Positions 55,922-64,000 of a stretch of DNA of 64,000 bases are shown one piece after another. This DNA comes from an uncultured Paracoccaceae bacterium. Lineage in GTDB: Bacteria; Pseudomonadota; Alphaproteobacteria; Rhodobacterales; Rhodobacteraceae. Each line of letters begins with the position of its first letter. Position 1 is the first letter of the stretch. The translations under genes were made by a program, and so were the position numbers. The stretch lies in the NCBI GenBank assembly GCA_947499725.1, contig CANMPK010000001.1, positions 1,054,001 through 1,118,000 on the forward strand, written 5' to 3'. The notes under the pieces were generated by a model that did no database searches, was not told the origin of the DNA, and was given only the letters and a program-made list of their open reading frames with translations.

Positions 55922-57061
55922 ATGAACGGCAACAATACTTCTTCCACTCACCCCCAACTCCCACCCAACACGGAAGAACAGCGTTTTCTGTGGCTCCGTC
56001 TTTTGCGATCGCGCCGCGTTGGCCCCACCACCTTCTTCCGCCTTCTGCGCGAACACGGCAACGCCGCCGCCGCCCTAGATGCCCTGCCCGATGTGGCCCG
56101 CAAAGCCGGGGTGACAGATTACACCCCCTGCCCGCCTGCCTCGATCGTGCAAGAACTGAAAGCCGCCAAACACATCGGCGCGCAGCTGCTGTTTTATGGC
56201 GACGATCTGTACCCAAAATCCCTCTGCGATCTGCGCGATGCGCCCCCGATGCTCTGGGCGCTTGGGGATCTCTCTTTATTATCCCGCCCGCAAATCGCCC
56301 TCGTCGGCGCGCGCAACGCGTCATCGCTCGGGTTGCGCATGACAACGCAATTGGCCGCAGGTCTGGGCGAAAAAGGCCAAGTGATCACCAGCGGCATGGC
56401 CCGCGGCATCGATACCGCCGCACATGACGCCGCCCTGAAAACCGGTACCGTCGCCGTTTTTGGTGGCGGGGTAGATGTGATCTACCCGACCGAAAACACA
56501 AATCTGGCCCATAAATTGCGTGAACAAGGGCTGATCCTCTCTGAACAGCCCGTCGGCATGCACCCGCGTGCGCACCACTTCCCCGCACGCAATCGCATCA
56601 TATCTGGCCTCGCCCGTGCCACCGTGGTCATCGAAGCCGCCACCAAATCCGGCAGTCTCATCACCGCGCAAACTGCGCTCGATCAAGGGCGCGATGTTCT
56701 GGCAGTGCCCGGCCACCCCTTTGATGCCCGCGCCGCAGGCTGCAACATGCTGATCCGCGACGGGGCCACTTTGGTGCGCAGCGCAGATGACGTCATGCAA
56801 GCCCTGCGCCCCATCGCACCCATCCAACAAGAACTCGCCCTTCCCGAACCAACGCCCTTTCGCGCCAAACGCACCCTGCGCCAAACCGCCAAACTACACC
56901 AACGCATCCTCGACCGTCTCAACCCCGCCCCGCTCTCCGAAGATCAGCTAATCCGTGATCTACATGCCGCGACTCACTCGATCACCCCAGCAGTGGTCGA
57001 TTTGGAAATGCACGGCCAAATCGACCGCGATGCAGGCGGTCTTTTGTCACGAAACTGTTAA
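55922..57061 (+). CDS. dprA: DNA-processing protein DprA
   Basis: 379 aa. DprA protects incoming single-stranded DNA and loads RecA in natural transformation; it is also found in species with no known competence. The Rossmann core shows ALVGARNASSLGLRMTTQLA, ITSGMARGIDTAAHDAAL and HHFPARNRIISGLARATVVIEA (split: FPARNRIISGLARA, TVVIEAATKSGSL). An N-terminal SAM-like domain and a C-terminal DML1-like winged helix (about 320-379) are present. Followed 129 bp later by topA, a common pairing. Confidence 0.95.
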   Translation: MNGNNTSSTHPQLPPNTEEQRFLWLRLLRSRRVGPTTFFRLLREHGNAAAALDALPDVARKAGVTDYTPCPPASIVQELKAAKHIGAQLLFYGDDLYPKSLCDLRDAPPMLWALGDLSLLSRPQIALVGARNASSLGLRMTTQLAAGLGEKGQVITSGMARGIDTAAHDAALKTGTVAVFGGGVDVIYPTENTNLAHKLREQGLILSEQPVGMHPRAHHFPARNRIISGLARATVVIEAATKSGSLITAQTALDQGRDVLAVPGHPFDARAAGCNMLIRDGATLVRSADDVMQALRPIAPIQQELALPEPTPFRAKRTLRQTAKLHQRILDRLNPAPLSEDQLIRDLHAATHSITPAVVDLEMHGQIDRDAGGLLSRNC

Positions 57062-57117
57062 CCATGCCCAGAAACCACGCTTTTTTACGTCGTTTCGCAC
57101 AGTCTTTTTCCTAGTCA

Positions 57118-57147
57118 TTGACATTCACCCCTTCCCCACCACATTTT
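57118..57147 (+). promoter_or_regulatory. Candidate promoter for topA
   Basis: A perfect -35 hexamer TTGACA (57118-57123) is followed after 18 bases by CATTTT (57142-57147), a weak -10. The start of transcription would be about 37 bases before the topA ATG, whose AGAGGA ribosome site is clear. Confidence 0.35.
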
Positions 57148-57190
57148 TGCCAGCCATAAGGCCGACCGAATTGAGTCGAGAGGAAATTGA

Positions 57191-59872
57191 ATGCCAGTTG
57201 TTGTCGTAGAGTCCCCGGCTAAGGCCAAAACCATTAATAAGTATCTGGGCTCTGACTATACTGTTCTCGCCTCTTACGGGCACATCCGCGACCTGCCATC
57301 CAAAGATGGATCGGTCGACACAGAGAACGATTTCGCCATGACATGGGAGGTCGACACCAAGTCCCGCCCACACGTCAAAGCCATCGCCGACGCTCTGAAA
57401 GACGACAACGCACTGATCCTCGCGACCGACCCCGATCGCGAAGGAGAAGCCATCTCTTGGCACCTGGAAGAAGCCCTGCGCAAACGCCGCGCTATTAAGA
57501 AAGACACGCCCGTGTCTCGGGTGGTCTTCAACGCCATCACCAAAGCCGCCGTCACTGAAGCGATGAAAAACCCGCGCCAAGTCGATGAACCGCTGGTTGA
57601 GGCATACCTCGCCCGCCGCGCGCTCGACTATCTTGTGGGCTTTAAACTGTCGCCCGTACTGTGGCGCAAACTGCCAGGCGCGCGTTCTGCGGGCCGTGTG
57701 CAATCGGTTTGCCTGCGCCTGATCGTCGAACGCGAGATGGAAATCGAAGCCTTCGATCCACAGGAATACTGGTCTGTGAAAGCCCTGCTGCAAACCCCAC
57801 GCGGCAAAGACTTCGAAGCGCGCCTAACGATGCTGGGCGGCGACAAAATCGAAAAGATGTCGCTGAAAGACAGCACCGCCGCGGAACTTGCAGTTCAAGC
57901 GGTAACATCTCGTAATCTTTACATTAAATCGGTTGAGGCCAAGCCCGCCAACCGCAACCCATCTGCGCCATTCATGACCTCAACGTTGCAGCAGGAAGCC
58001 AGCCGTAAATTCGGCATGGGCGCCCGCCAATGTATGAGCACCGCGCAACGCCTCTACGAAGCAGGCTACATCACATATATGCGTACCGACGGCATCGACA
58101 TGGCTCCAGAAGCCGTCACTGCCGCACGCGACACCATCAAAGATCGCTATGGCGACGAATACGTCCCATCCTCGCCGCGCATTTACAAAAACAAAGCCAA
58201 AAACGCGCAAGAGGCCCACGAATGTATCCGCCCAACGGATATGAATATGGATGCCTCCAAGCTCAAAGTCTCCGAAGAGGATCAGCGCAAGCTCTACGAT
58301 CTGATCTGGAAACGCACCATCGCCTGCCAGATGGAAGCCGCCAAGATGGAGCGTACAACAGTTAATATCGCCTCCGAAGACGAGCAAGTCGGCCTGCGCG
58401 CCACCGGTCAGGTGGTCATGTTTGACGGTTTCATGCGCGTCTACGAAGAAGGCCGCGATGACGTTGCTCAAGATGACGACGACAAGCGCCTGCCGCAAAT
58501 CATGCAAGGCGAACCAGCCGTGTTCGGCGGCGGTCTGTCCGCGCAATACGCCAAAGCCACTGGCACCGATGACGCCGTTGTCGAAACCAGCGGCATGCAA
58601 CGGGCCACATCAGCGATCCTGTCTGAAAACGCAGGCGTTCTCGCGCTGCAACACCACACACAGCCTCCGCCCCGTTATACCGAGGCGACATTGGTCAAAC
58701 GCATGGAAGAGCTCGGCATCGGCCGCCCATCCACCTATGCATCCGTGATCACAACCATCCAAGACCGCGAATATGTGCGCAAAGAACAGAACCGTCTGTT
58801 CCCAGAAGAAAAAGGGCGGATCGTAACGATCTTCCTGATGAACTTCTTCCGCAAATACGTGGGCTATGAATTCACCGCGGATCTGGAAACCAGCCTCGAC
58901 GATGTGTCAGCAGGCGACATGGATTACAAAGACGTCCTGAACACCTTCTGGAACGACTTCTCCGCTGCCATCGCCGAAACCAGCGATCTGCGCGTCTCTG
59001 AAGTGCTGACCAAACTCGACGAAGCGCTGGCACCGCAGCTGTACCCACCACGCGAAGACGGCACAGACCCACGCATCTGCCCAAAATGCGGCACAGGTCA
59101 ATTGCACCTAAAAACCTCCCGCACCGGCGGTTTTGTGGGCTGTGGCAACTACCCAGAATGTAACTACACCCGCACAATCGCTGGCTCTGAAGGCGACGAC
59201 AAGCTGCTGGGCACAGATGGCGAAGACGAGATCTGGCTGAAAGACGGCCGCTACGGCCCATATGTTCAGCGCGGCGAAGTCACCCCAGAAAACAAACGTC
59301 CAAAGCGCAGCTCGCTGCCTTTGCCACGTCACGGCGGCTGGCCAAAAGACCAGACGACACTGGAACAAGCGGTCCAACTGCTGTCCCTGCCCCGTCACGT
59401 GGGCGATCACCCAGAAGGCGGGCGCATCAGCTCGAACCTGGGTCGTTTTGGCCCTTACATCATGCACAAGCTGCCAGATGATGAAAAACCAACCTATGTC
59501 AGCCTGAAAAACTACATGGAAATGTTTGACACCGGCATGAACCATGCGGTGGAACTGCTGGCCGAAAAACGTGCCAATCCGGGCCGAGGTCGCGGTGCAG
59601 CCGCCAAAGCCCTGCGTGAAATGGGCGATCACCCAGATGGCGGCAAAATGAGCATCATGGAAGGGCGCTATGGCCCCTACGTGAAGTGGGAAAAGATCAA
59701 CGCCACCTTGCCAAAGGACATTGATCCAAAAGAGCTAACAGCGGAAAAGGCCATCGAACTGGTCAACGAAAAGGCCGCAGCCAAGGGCGTGAAAAAGAAA
59801 AAAGCCCCTGCGAAAAAGCCTGCCAAGAAAAAGGCAGCCACCAAGAAAACCGCGAAGAAAAAAGAAGATTAA
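57191..59872 (+). CDS. topA: DNA topoisomerase I
   Basis: 893-aa type IA topoisomerase relaxing negative supercoils. Toprim domain at the start: VVVESPAKAKTINKYLG and ATDPDREGEAISWH with the metal-binding acidic triad. The catalytic tyrosine is in YITYMRTDGID near residue 297. One zinc-ribbon (CPKCGTGQLHLKTS, then CGNYPEC) lies near 640. Three or four topo-C repeats follow (each with a GRYGPYV-like core). The tail, about the last 30 residues, is lysine/alanine-rich (KKKKAPAKKPAKKK), as often seen in alphaproteobacteria, and likely binds DNA nonspecifically. Confidence 0.97.
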   Translation: MPVVVVESPAKAKTINKYLGSDYTVLASYGHIRDLPSKDGSVDTENDFAMTWEVDTKSRPHVKAIADALKDDNALILATDPDREGEAISWHLEEALRKRRAIKKDTPVSRVVFNAITKAAVTEAMKNPRQVDEPLVEAYLARRALDYLVGFKLSPVLWRKLPGARSAGRVQSVCLRLIVEREMEIEAFDPQEYWSVKALLQTPRGKDFEARLTMLGGDKIEKMSLKDSTAAELAVQAVTSRNLYIKSVEAKPANRNPSAPFMTSTLQQEASRKFGMGARQCMSTAQRLYEAGYITYMRTDGIDMAPEAVTAARDTIKDRYGDEYVPSSPRIYKNKAKNAQEAHECIRPTDMNMDASKLKVSEEDQRKLYDLIWKRTIACQMEAAKMERTTVNIASEDEQVGLRATGQVVMFDGFMRVYEEGRDDVAQDDDDKRLPQIMQGEPAVFGGGLSAQYAKATGTDDAVVETSGMQRATSAILSENAGVLALQHHTQPPPRYTEATLVKRMEELGIGRPSTYASVITTIQDREYVRKEQNRLFPEEKGRIVTIFLMNFFRKYVGYEFTADLETSLDDVSAGDMDYKDVLNTFWNDFSAAIAETSDLRVSEVLTKLDEALAPQLYPPREDGTDPRICPKCGTGQLHLKTSRTGGFVGCGNYPECNYTRTIAGSEGDDKLLGTDGEDEIWLKDGRYGPYVQRGEVTPENKRPKRSSLPLPRHGGWPKDQTTLEQAVQLLSLPRHVGDHPEGGRISSNLGRFGPYIMHKLPDDEKPTYVSLKNYMEMFDTGMNHAVELLAEKRANPGRGRGAAAKALREMGDHPDGGKMSIMEGRYGPYVKWEKINATLPKDIDPKELTAEKAIELVNEKAAAKGVKKKKAPAKKPAKKKAATKKTAKKKED

Positions 59873-59874
59873 TC

Positions 59875-59906
59875 AAAGAGCCGGGCCAGTCCCGGCTCTT
59901 TTCTTT
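59875..59906 (+). terminator. Intrinsic terminator after topA
   Basis: Eleven-base perfect stem AAAGAGCCGGG / CCCGGCTCTTT with a five-base loop (CCAGT), followed by TCTTTT. It starts two bases after the topA stop codon. Confidence 0.93.
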
Positions 59907-59954
59907 TCAACATAAGCCATTTCTTCATCACCGCGTTTTAAGCTTTGGGCACCC

Positions 59955-59975
59955 TATACGTATAAACTACCGTAG
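59955..59975. promoter_or_regulatory. Paired palindromes upstream of scoAB
   Basis: TATACGTATA (59955-59964) is a perfect ten-base palindrome. Three bases on, CTACCGTAG (59967-59975) is a nine-base palindrome with one central base. Their centres are about 11.5 bp apart, one helical turn. They lie upstream of a weak promoter, where an activator would bind. TAC/GTA half-sites are usual for LuxR/FixJ-type regulators, and a PAS-LuxR gene is encoded just after scoAB. Confidence 0.5.
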
Positions 59976-59999
59976 AAATACCAAGCCCCCCTGCAATCG

Positions 60000-60028
60000 T
60001 TGACTCAAATGGGCCTTGCGCCAATACC
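60000..60028 (+). promoter_or_regulatory. Candidate promoter for scoAB
   Basis: TTGACT (60000-60005), 17-base spacer, AATACC (60023-60028). The -35 is good and the -10 poor, as at activator-dependent promoters. The predicted leader is about 23 bases to the ATG at 60058 and still contains the strong AAGGAGG site at 60042-60048. Confidence 0.35.
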
Positions 60029-60057
60029 TACCCTCAATCCGAAGGAGGAACCCTTTC

Positions 60058-60780
60058 ATGAAAAAAGTCTATTCAAACGCGGCGGACGCGCTGGATGGCC
60101 TGCTGTTTGACGGCATGTTCATCGCCGCTGGCGGCTTTGGTCTGTGCGGCATTCCAGAATTGCTGCTGGACGCCATCAAAGACGCTGGCACAAAAGATCT
60201 CACATTTGCCTCCAACAACGCAGGCGTTGATGATTTTGGCATCGGCATCCTGCTGCAAACCAAGCAAGTGAAAAAGATGATCAGCTCCTACGTGGGCGAG
60301 AACGCAGAATTCATGCGTCAGTATCTCTCTGGCGAGCTTGAGCTGGAATTTAACCCACAAGGCACATTGGCCGAGCGTATGCGCGCAGGCGGCGCAGGTA
60401 TCCCGGGTTTCTTCACCAAAACCGGCGTGGGCACCGTGATTGCCGAAGGCAAAATGGAAAAGCAGTTCCCGACCGGCGAAAATGGCGCCATGGAAGACTA
60501 CATCATGGAAGAAGGCATGTTTGCTGATCTATCCATCGTGAAAGCGTGGAAAGCCGATGAAACCGGCAACCTGATCTTCCGCAAAACCGCACGCAACTTT
60601 AACGCACCAGCGGCCACTTGCGGCAAAATCTGTATCGCAGAAGTCGAAGAAATCGTGCCAACAGGCTCGCTCGACCCTGATGCGATCCACCTGCCAGGCA
60701 TCTATGTGCATCGCATCATCCAAGGCGATCACGAAAAGCGCATCGAACAGCGCACCACACGCACGCGCGAGGAGGCATAA
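60058..60780 (+). CDS. scoA: 3-oxoacid CoA-transferase subunit A
   Basis: 240 aa from the ATG at 60058, with an excellent AAGGAGG site. Alpha subunit of the enzyme that moves CoA from succinyl-CoA to acetoacetate, opening ketone-body and polyhydroxybutyrate-derived acetoacetate use. Family motifs: [16 protein letters not shown] at the start, [37 protein letters not shown], and AAPTCGKI-like [20 protein letters not shown] 42 bases upstream would lengthen it without ribosome site. Subunit B follows after two bases. Confidence 0.94.
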   Translation: MKKVYSNAADALDGLLFDGMFIAAGGFGLCGIPELLLDAIKDAGTKDLTFASNNAGVDDFGIGILLQTKQVKKMISSYVGENAEFMRQYLSGELELEFNPQGTLAERMRAGGAGIPGFFTKTGVGTVIAEGKMEKQFPTGENGAMEDYIMEEGMFADLSIVKAWKADETGNLIFRKTARNFNAPAATCGKICIAEVEEIVPTGSLDPDAIHLPGIYVHRIIQGDHEKRIEQRTTRTREEA

Positions 60781-60782
60781 TC

Positions 60783-61412
60783 ATGGCTTGGGATCGTAAC
60801 CAAATGGCCGCCCGCGCAGGGCAAGAACTTCAAGACGGCTGGTATGTAAACCTCGGCATCGGTATCCCGACGCTGGTGTCCAACTACATCCCAGAGGGCG
60901 TCGAGGTGACGCTGCAATCTGAGAACGGCATGCTGGGCATGGGCCCCTTCCCTTACGAAGGCGAAGAAGACCCAGACCTGATCAACGCCGGCAAGCAAAC
61001 CATCACGGAACTGCCGCAAACCGCCTATTTCGACAGTGCGCAATCCTTCGCAATGATCCGCGGTGGCAAAATCGCCATGGCGATTCTGGGCGCAATGGAA
61101 GTTGCCGAAAACGGCGATCTGGCGAACTGGATGATTCCGGGCAAGCTGGTCAAAGGCATGGGCGGCGCAATGGATCTTGTGGCGGGCGTGGGCCGCGTTG
61201 TGGTTGTGATGGATCACACCAACAAGCACGGCGACTCAAAGCTGCTCAAAGAATGCACCCTGCCCCTCACAGGCAAAGGCGTGGTCGATCGCATCATCAC
61301 CAACTTGGGTGTTCTCGATGTGGTCGAAGGCGGCCTGAAGATCGTGGAACTGGCCGATGGCGTCTCCGAAGACGAGCTGCGCGCCGCAACAGCCGCCAAT
61401 ATCGTCAGCTAA
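60783..61412 (+). CDS. scoB: 3-oxoacid CoA-transferase subunit B
   Basis: 209-aa beta subunit, holding the catalytic glutamate in the [14 protein letters not shown] motif (SENG). [18 protein letters not shown] is the N-terminal CoA-binding region, and [22 protein letters not shown] (split: [31 protein letters not shown]) is the signature of this branch. It begins two bases after scoA and is followed by a terminator. Confidence 0.95.
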   Translation: MAWDRNQMAARAGQELQDGWYVNLGIGIPTLVSNYIPEGVEVTLQSENGMLGMGPFPYEGEEDPDLINAGKQTITELPQTAYFDSAQSFAMIRGGKIAMAILGAMEVAENGDLANWMIPGKLVKGMGGAMDLVAGVGRVVVVMDHTNKHGDSKLLKECTLPLTGKGVVDRIITNLGVLDVVEGGLKIVELADGVSEDELRAATAANIVS

Positions 61413-61430
61413 GCCACTACCAATACCAAC

Positions 61431-61465
61431 CAAAAGCCCAGCCACTGTGCTGGGCTTTTGTCTTT
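61431..61465 (+). terminator. Intrinsic terminator after scoB
   Basis: Twelve-base perfect stem CAAAAGCCCAGC / GCTGGGCTTTTG with a six-base loop, followed by TCTTT. It begins 19 bases after the scoB stop. Confidence 0.9.
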
Positions 61466-61560
61466 GCGGGTGTTGATCTGGCGCCTTTTACCCACGCTAC
61501 GTTAGCGCAATCTTCTTCCAACGCCCTTGGCACGGCACAATTCCTGTGCATTGTACCCCT

Positions 61561-62103
61561 ATGAGCATCGCAGAACTCGCCTTCAAAAACGCGCCCATTG
61601 GCATGTGTATCTTGGAAAGCCGTGTCATACGCACGCCCAACGATGCCTTTGCCAATATGTTTCAAACCAGCGTGGAAGCTTGCAAGGGCCTGTCGATTGC
61701 TGAATTCTATGCCTCCGCCGAAGACTTTGAAAGCTTTGGTGAACGCGTCCGAGACGCCTTTGAAAAACAAGGCTCCTATCAAGACGAACGCATCATGAAA
61801 CGCGCCGATGGCACCATGTTCTGGTGCCGTGTGCGTGGCAAATCCCTGACGCCAGACAATCCGTTTCACTGTGGCGTCTGGACCTTTGCAGACCTATCAG
61901 ATGAACGCCCTGTCGTGGAGCTCACCCAGCGCGAACGCGAAGTGGCGATCCTCACATGCCGCGGCCAAACCTCTAAAGAGATCGGCCTTGCGCTTAATCT
62001 CAGCTACCGCACCGTCGAAGAATACCGCGCGCGTCTGCTCAAAAAATTCGGTGCCCGCAAACTGGCCGAACTGGTGGCCAAGCTTTCCGGAATGCCGCTT
62101 TAG
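61561..62103 (+). CDS. PAS domain LuxR-type transcriptional regulator
   Basis: About 180 aa from the ATG at 61561; a GTG at 61546 is an alternative, and neither has a good ribosome site. A PAS sensor domain fills residues ~5-115 (IGMCILESRVIRTPNDAFANMF, with MKRADGTMFWCRVRGKSL as the closing strands); no LOV-type GxNCRFLQ cysteine motif is present, so the ligand is not obviously FMN. A LuxR/FixJ HTH occupies ~118-178 (LTQREREVAILTCRGQTSKEIG, RTVEEYRARLLKKF). There is no receiver domain. It could sense a metabolite and control neighbours such as scoAB or accBC, which is inference from position. Confidence 0.85.
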   Translation: MSIAELAFKNAPIGMCILESRVIRTPNDAFANMFQTSVEACKGLSIAEFYASAEDFESFGERVRDAFEKQGSYQDERIMKRADGTMFWCRVRGKSLTPDNPFHCGVWTFADLSDERPVVELTQREREVAILTCRGQTSKEIGLALNLSYRTVEEYRARLLKKFGARKLAELVAKLSGMPL

Positions 62104-62153
62104 CACCTGTTTTCCCCTTGTTTCCGGCCCTCAAGCAGATATTTCTGCAACCC

Positions 62154-62170
62154 GAAAAGCCCCGCTTTTC
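62154..62170 (+). terminator. Possible terminator after the PAS-LuxR gene
   Basis: Seven-base stem GAAAAGC / GCTTTTC with a three-base loop, 51 bp after the stop. The T-run lies inside the stem and only CTTACG follows, so activity is uncertain. Confidence 0.35.
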
Positions 62171-62228
62171 CTTACGTGAATTATCGCCTATAAGCACCCT
62201 CTAGGGGAAACAATCTAGACGCGCGTAA

Positions 62229-62240
62229 TGTTGCGCAACA
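62229..62240. promoter_or_regulatory. Perfect 12-bp palindrome before accB
   Basis: TGTTGCGCAACA (62229-62240) is an exact dyad that ends ten bases before the accB ATG and touches its GAGGA ribosome site. Position in the 5' end of the message suggests an operator for a repressor that blocks accBC expression. No regulator is assigned. Confidence 0.45.
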
Positions 62241-62250
62241 GAGGACAAAC

Positions 62251-62751
62251 ATGAGCAAGAAAACCCACGAGTCTGATGTAGCCTTCATCCAGGCTTTGGC
62301 AGAAATCCTGCAGCAAAACGACCTGACTGAAGTAGAAGTTATGCGCGAATACGGCGAAGACGACAGCATGAACGTGCGTGTCAGCCGTCAGCAAGAAGTG
62401 GTTGCAGCCGCTGTTGCACCAGCTGCAATCGCAGCGGCACCAGCAGCCGTAGCAGCAGCGCCAGCCGCCGCAGCACCTGCAGCCGCACCAGCCGCAAGCG
62501 AAGATCCTGCAAGCCATCCGGGCGCAGTGACCTCTCCGATGGTTGGTACCGTGTACCTGCAAACAGAACCAGGCGCGCCAACATTCATCACAGTGGGTGC
62601 ATCCGTTTCTGAAGGTGACACACTGCTGATCGTTGAAGCGATGAAAACCATGAACCACATTCCTGCGCCAAAATCCGGCACAGTAAAACGCATTCTGGTC
62701 GAAGACGGCGGAACTGTTGAATTCGGTGCACCACTGGTCATCATCGAGTAA
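62251..62751 (+). CDS. accB: Acetyl-CoA carboxylase biotin carboxyl carrier protein
   Basis: 166-aa carrier whose biotin moves CO2 from AccC to the carboxyltransferase in the first step of fatty-acid synthesis. The biotinyl lysine is K132 in [13 protein letters not shown], within the C-terminal lipoyl-like domain. An N-terminal helical part (about 1-45) is joined by a long Ala/Pro linker (about 50-85) that gives the biotin domain reach. The GAGGA ribosome site is close to the start. accC begins nine bases after the stop. Confidence 0.97.
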   Translation: MSKKTHESDVAFIQALAEILQQNDLTEVEVMREYGEDDSMNVRVSRQQEVVAAAVAPAAIAAAPAAVAAAPAAAAPAAAPAASEDPASHPGAVTSPMVGTVYLQTEPGAPTFITVGASVSEGDTLLIVEAMKTMNHIPAPKSGTVKRILVEDGGTVEFGAPLVIIE

Positions 62752-62760
62752 GGCACGGGT

Positions 62761-64000
62761 ATGTTTGACAAAATCCTAATTGCCAACCGTGGTGAGATCG
62801 CCCTGCGCGTGATCCGCGCCTGCCGCGAGATGGGCATCCAATCGGTTGCGGTGCACTCCACCGCAGACGCCGATGCGATGCACGTTCGCATGGCAGATGA
62901 GGCCATCTGCATCGGCCCGGCACCGGGCACCGAAAGCTATCTGAACATGGCGTCCTTGATTGCCGCCTGTGAAGTCACTGGCGCTCAAGCGATCCACCCA
63001 GGCTACGGCTTCCTGTCTGAAAACGCGAACTTCGTGCAGATCGTGGAAGACCATGACCTGACGTTTATCGGCCCAACAGCCGAGCACATCCGCGTCATGG
63101 GCGACAAGATCACCGCGAAAGACACCATGAAAGAACTGGGCGTTCCATGCGTTCCGGGCTCTGACGGTGGCGTTCCTGATCTGGCAACAGCCAAAAAGAT
63201 CGGCGAAGAAATCGGCTATCCAGTGATCATCAAAGCCACAGCCGGTGGCGGTGGTCGCGGCATGAAAGTGGCCCAGACAGCCGCGGACATGGAATCAGCC
63301 TTCATGACAGCGCGCGCCGAGGGTAAATCTAACTTCGGCAACGACGAAGTCTACATCGAGAAATACCTGACCACACCACGCCACATCGAAATTCAGGTGT
63401 TCGGCGACGGTAAAGGTAAAGCAGTTCATTTGGGTGAACGCGACTGTTCCTTGCAGCGTCGCCACCAGAAAGTGTTCGAAGAGGCCCCAGGCCCGACGAT
63501 CACCCCAGAAGAACGTGCGGCCATCGGTAAGGTCTGTGCGGATGCGGTTGCGAAAATCAACTACATCGGCGCGGGGACAATCGAATTCCTCTACGAAAAC
63601 GGCGAGTTCTATTTCATCGAAATGAACACCCGTCTTCAGGTGGAACACCCAGTCACCGAGGCCATCTTTGGCGTCGATCTGGTGCGCGAACAAATCCGCG
63701 TTGCCTCTGGCATGGATATGTCCTTCGGTCAGGATGATCTGGAAATCAACGGTCACTCTATCGAAGTGCGCATCAACGCCGAGCGTCTGCCAAACTTCGC
63801 CCCTTGCCCAGGCAAGATCACCGCGTATCACGCACCAGGTGGTCTGGGGGTTCGTATGGATTCCGCGCTCTACACCGGCTATTCCATCCCGCCTTACTAT
63901 GACAGCTTGATCGGCAAGCTGATCGTACATGGCCGCGACCGCGACGAGGCTCTGGCCCGTCTGCACCGCGCTCTGGGCGAGCTGATCGTGGACGGTATCG
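62761..64000 (+). CDS. accC: Acetyl-CoA carboxylase biotin carboxylase subunit (5' part; runs off the window)
   Basis: The frame opens with ATG at 62761 ([20 protein letters not shown]) and stays open to the last base, giving 413 complete codons of an expected ~450. AccC uses ATP and bicarbonate to carboxylate biotin on AccB. Visible are the N-terminal biotin-carboxylase Rossmann domain ([15 protein letters not shown]), the ATP-grasp glycine loop [13 protein letters not shown], the catalytic region [16 protein letters not shown], and [11 protein letters not shown] in the C-terminal domain. Nine bases after accB, so co-transcribed. The missing end is due to the window edge. Confidence 0.97.
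   Translation, partial: MFDKILIANRGEIALRVIRACREMGIQSVAVHSTADADAMHVRMADEAICIGPAPGTESYLNMASLIAACEVTGAQAIHPGYGFLSENANFVQIVEDHDLTFIGPTAEHIRVMGDKITAKDTMKELGVPCVPGSDGGVPDLATAKKIGEEIGYPVIIKATAGGGGRGMKVAQTAADMESAFMTARAEGKSNFGNDEVYIEKYLTTPRHIEIQVFGDGKGKAVHLGERDCSLQRRHQKVFEEAPGPTITPEERAAIGKVCADAVAKINYIGAGTIEFLYENGEFYFIEMNTRLQVEHPVTEAIFGVDLVREQIRVASGMDMSFGQDDLEINGHSIEVRINAERLPNFAPCPGKITAYHAPGGLGVRMDSALYTGYSIPPYYDSLIGKLIVHGRDRDEALARLHRALGELIVDGI

Noticed and set aside
1-64000. Mobile elements, CRISPR arrays, tRNA or rRNA genes
   Set aside because: No transposase, integrase, regular repeat-spacer array, cloverleaf sequence or rRNA segment was recognised in the intergenic regions.

Overview
The window is a gene-dense stretch of an alphaproteobacterial chromosome, most likely from the Roseobacter group of the Rhodobacteraceae. 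The evidence is the gene content and order: cobS/cobT of the aerobic CobNST cobaltochelatase, an mDAP-type dcw (division and cell wall) cluster that carries a DUF2484 gene between murC and murB, an aa3-type oxidase cluster ctaC-ctaB-small ORF-ctaG-ctaE-SURF1-thrC-M16 peptidase, ptsP directly after lysC, and an MTAP/apt pair. No tRNA, rRNA, CRISPR array, insertion sequence, integrase or phage gene was seen. This looks like core chromosome rather than an accessory island.

Layout. Bases 1-5619 (+): the 3' part of cobS, an Asp/Glu-racemase-like gene, cobT, a three-domain Xaa-Pro aminopeptidase and a DUF427 protein, ending in a bidirectional terminator. Bases 5670-7358 (-): a ClC-type chloride channel/antiporter with CBS domains. 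Bases 7496-34174 (-): the long dcw cluster. In transcription order it reads mraZ, rsmH, ftsL, ftsI, murE, murF, mraY, murD; then an interruption by an opposite-strand flavoprotein gene and a Tat-exported PhoX-type phosphatase; then ftsW, murG, murC, DUF2484, a small membrane protein, murB, ddlB, ftsQ, ftsA, ftsZ, lpxC, bamD and recN. Many junctions overlap by 1 or 4 bases, which suggests translational coupling. Bases 34175-34954: a long non-coding regulatory region with a structured leader, helically phased GGGA boxes and a cluster of GANTC sites. Bases 34955-39766 (+): NUDIX hydrolase, DUF1178, lysC and ptsP. Bases 39771-46679: EcsC-like protein, GNAT, flavin-reductase-like protein, SulP transporter, MTAP-apt and an FAD-linked 2-hydroxyacid dehydrogenase. 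Bases 46707-54236 (-): cytochrome c oxidase subunits II and III and assembly genes, then SURF1-thrC-M16-GNAT. Bases 54419-59872 (+): tldD, dprA, topA. Bases 60058-64000 (+): scoAB, a PAS-LuxR regulator, accB, and accC, which runs off the end.

How the genes work together. The reverse-strand block makes lipid II (MurB, MurC, MurD, MurE, MurF, DdlB, MraY, MurG), the divisome (FtsL, FtsI, FtsW, FtsQ, FtsA, FtsZ) and outer-membrane biogenesis factors (LpxC, BamD). The cta block builds the CuA and CuB/heme centres of an aa3 oxidase. MTAP releases adenine that Apt can salvage. ScoAB activates acetoacetate to acetoacetyl-CoA, and AccBC starts fatty-acid synthesis.

No clearly new multi-gene system such as a defence island or biosynthetic cluster was found. 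The best candidates for under-described biology are two translationally coupled small membrane proteins inside the dcw cluster, the regulatory region in front of mraZ, a racemase-like protein without catalytic cysteines between cobS and cobT, and paired palindromes in front of scoAB next to a PAS-LuxR gene.
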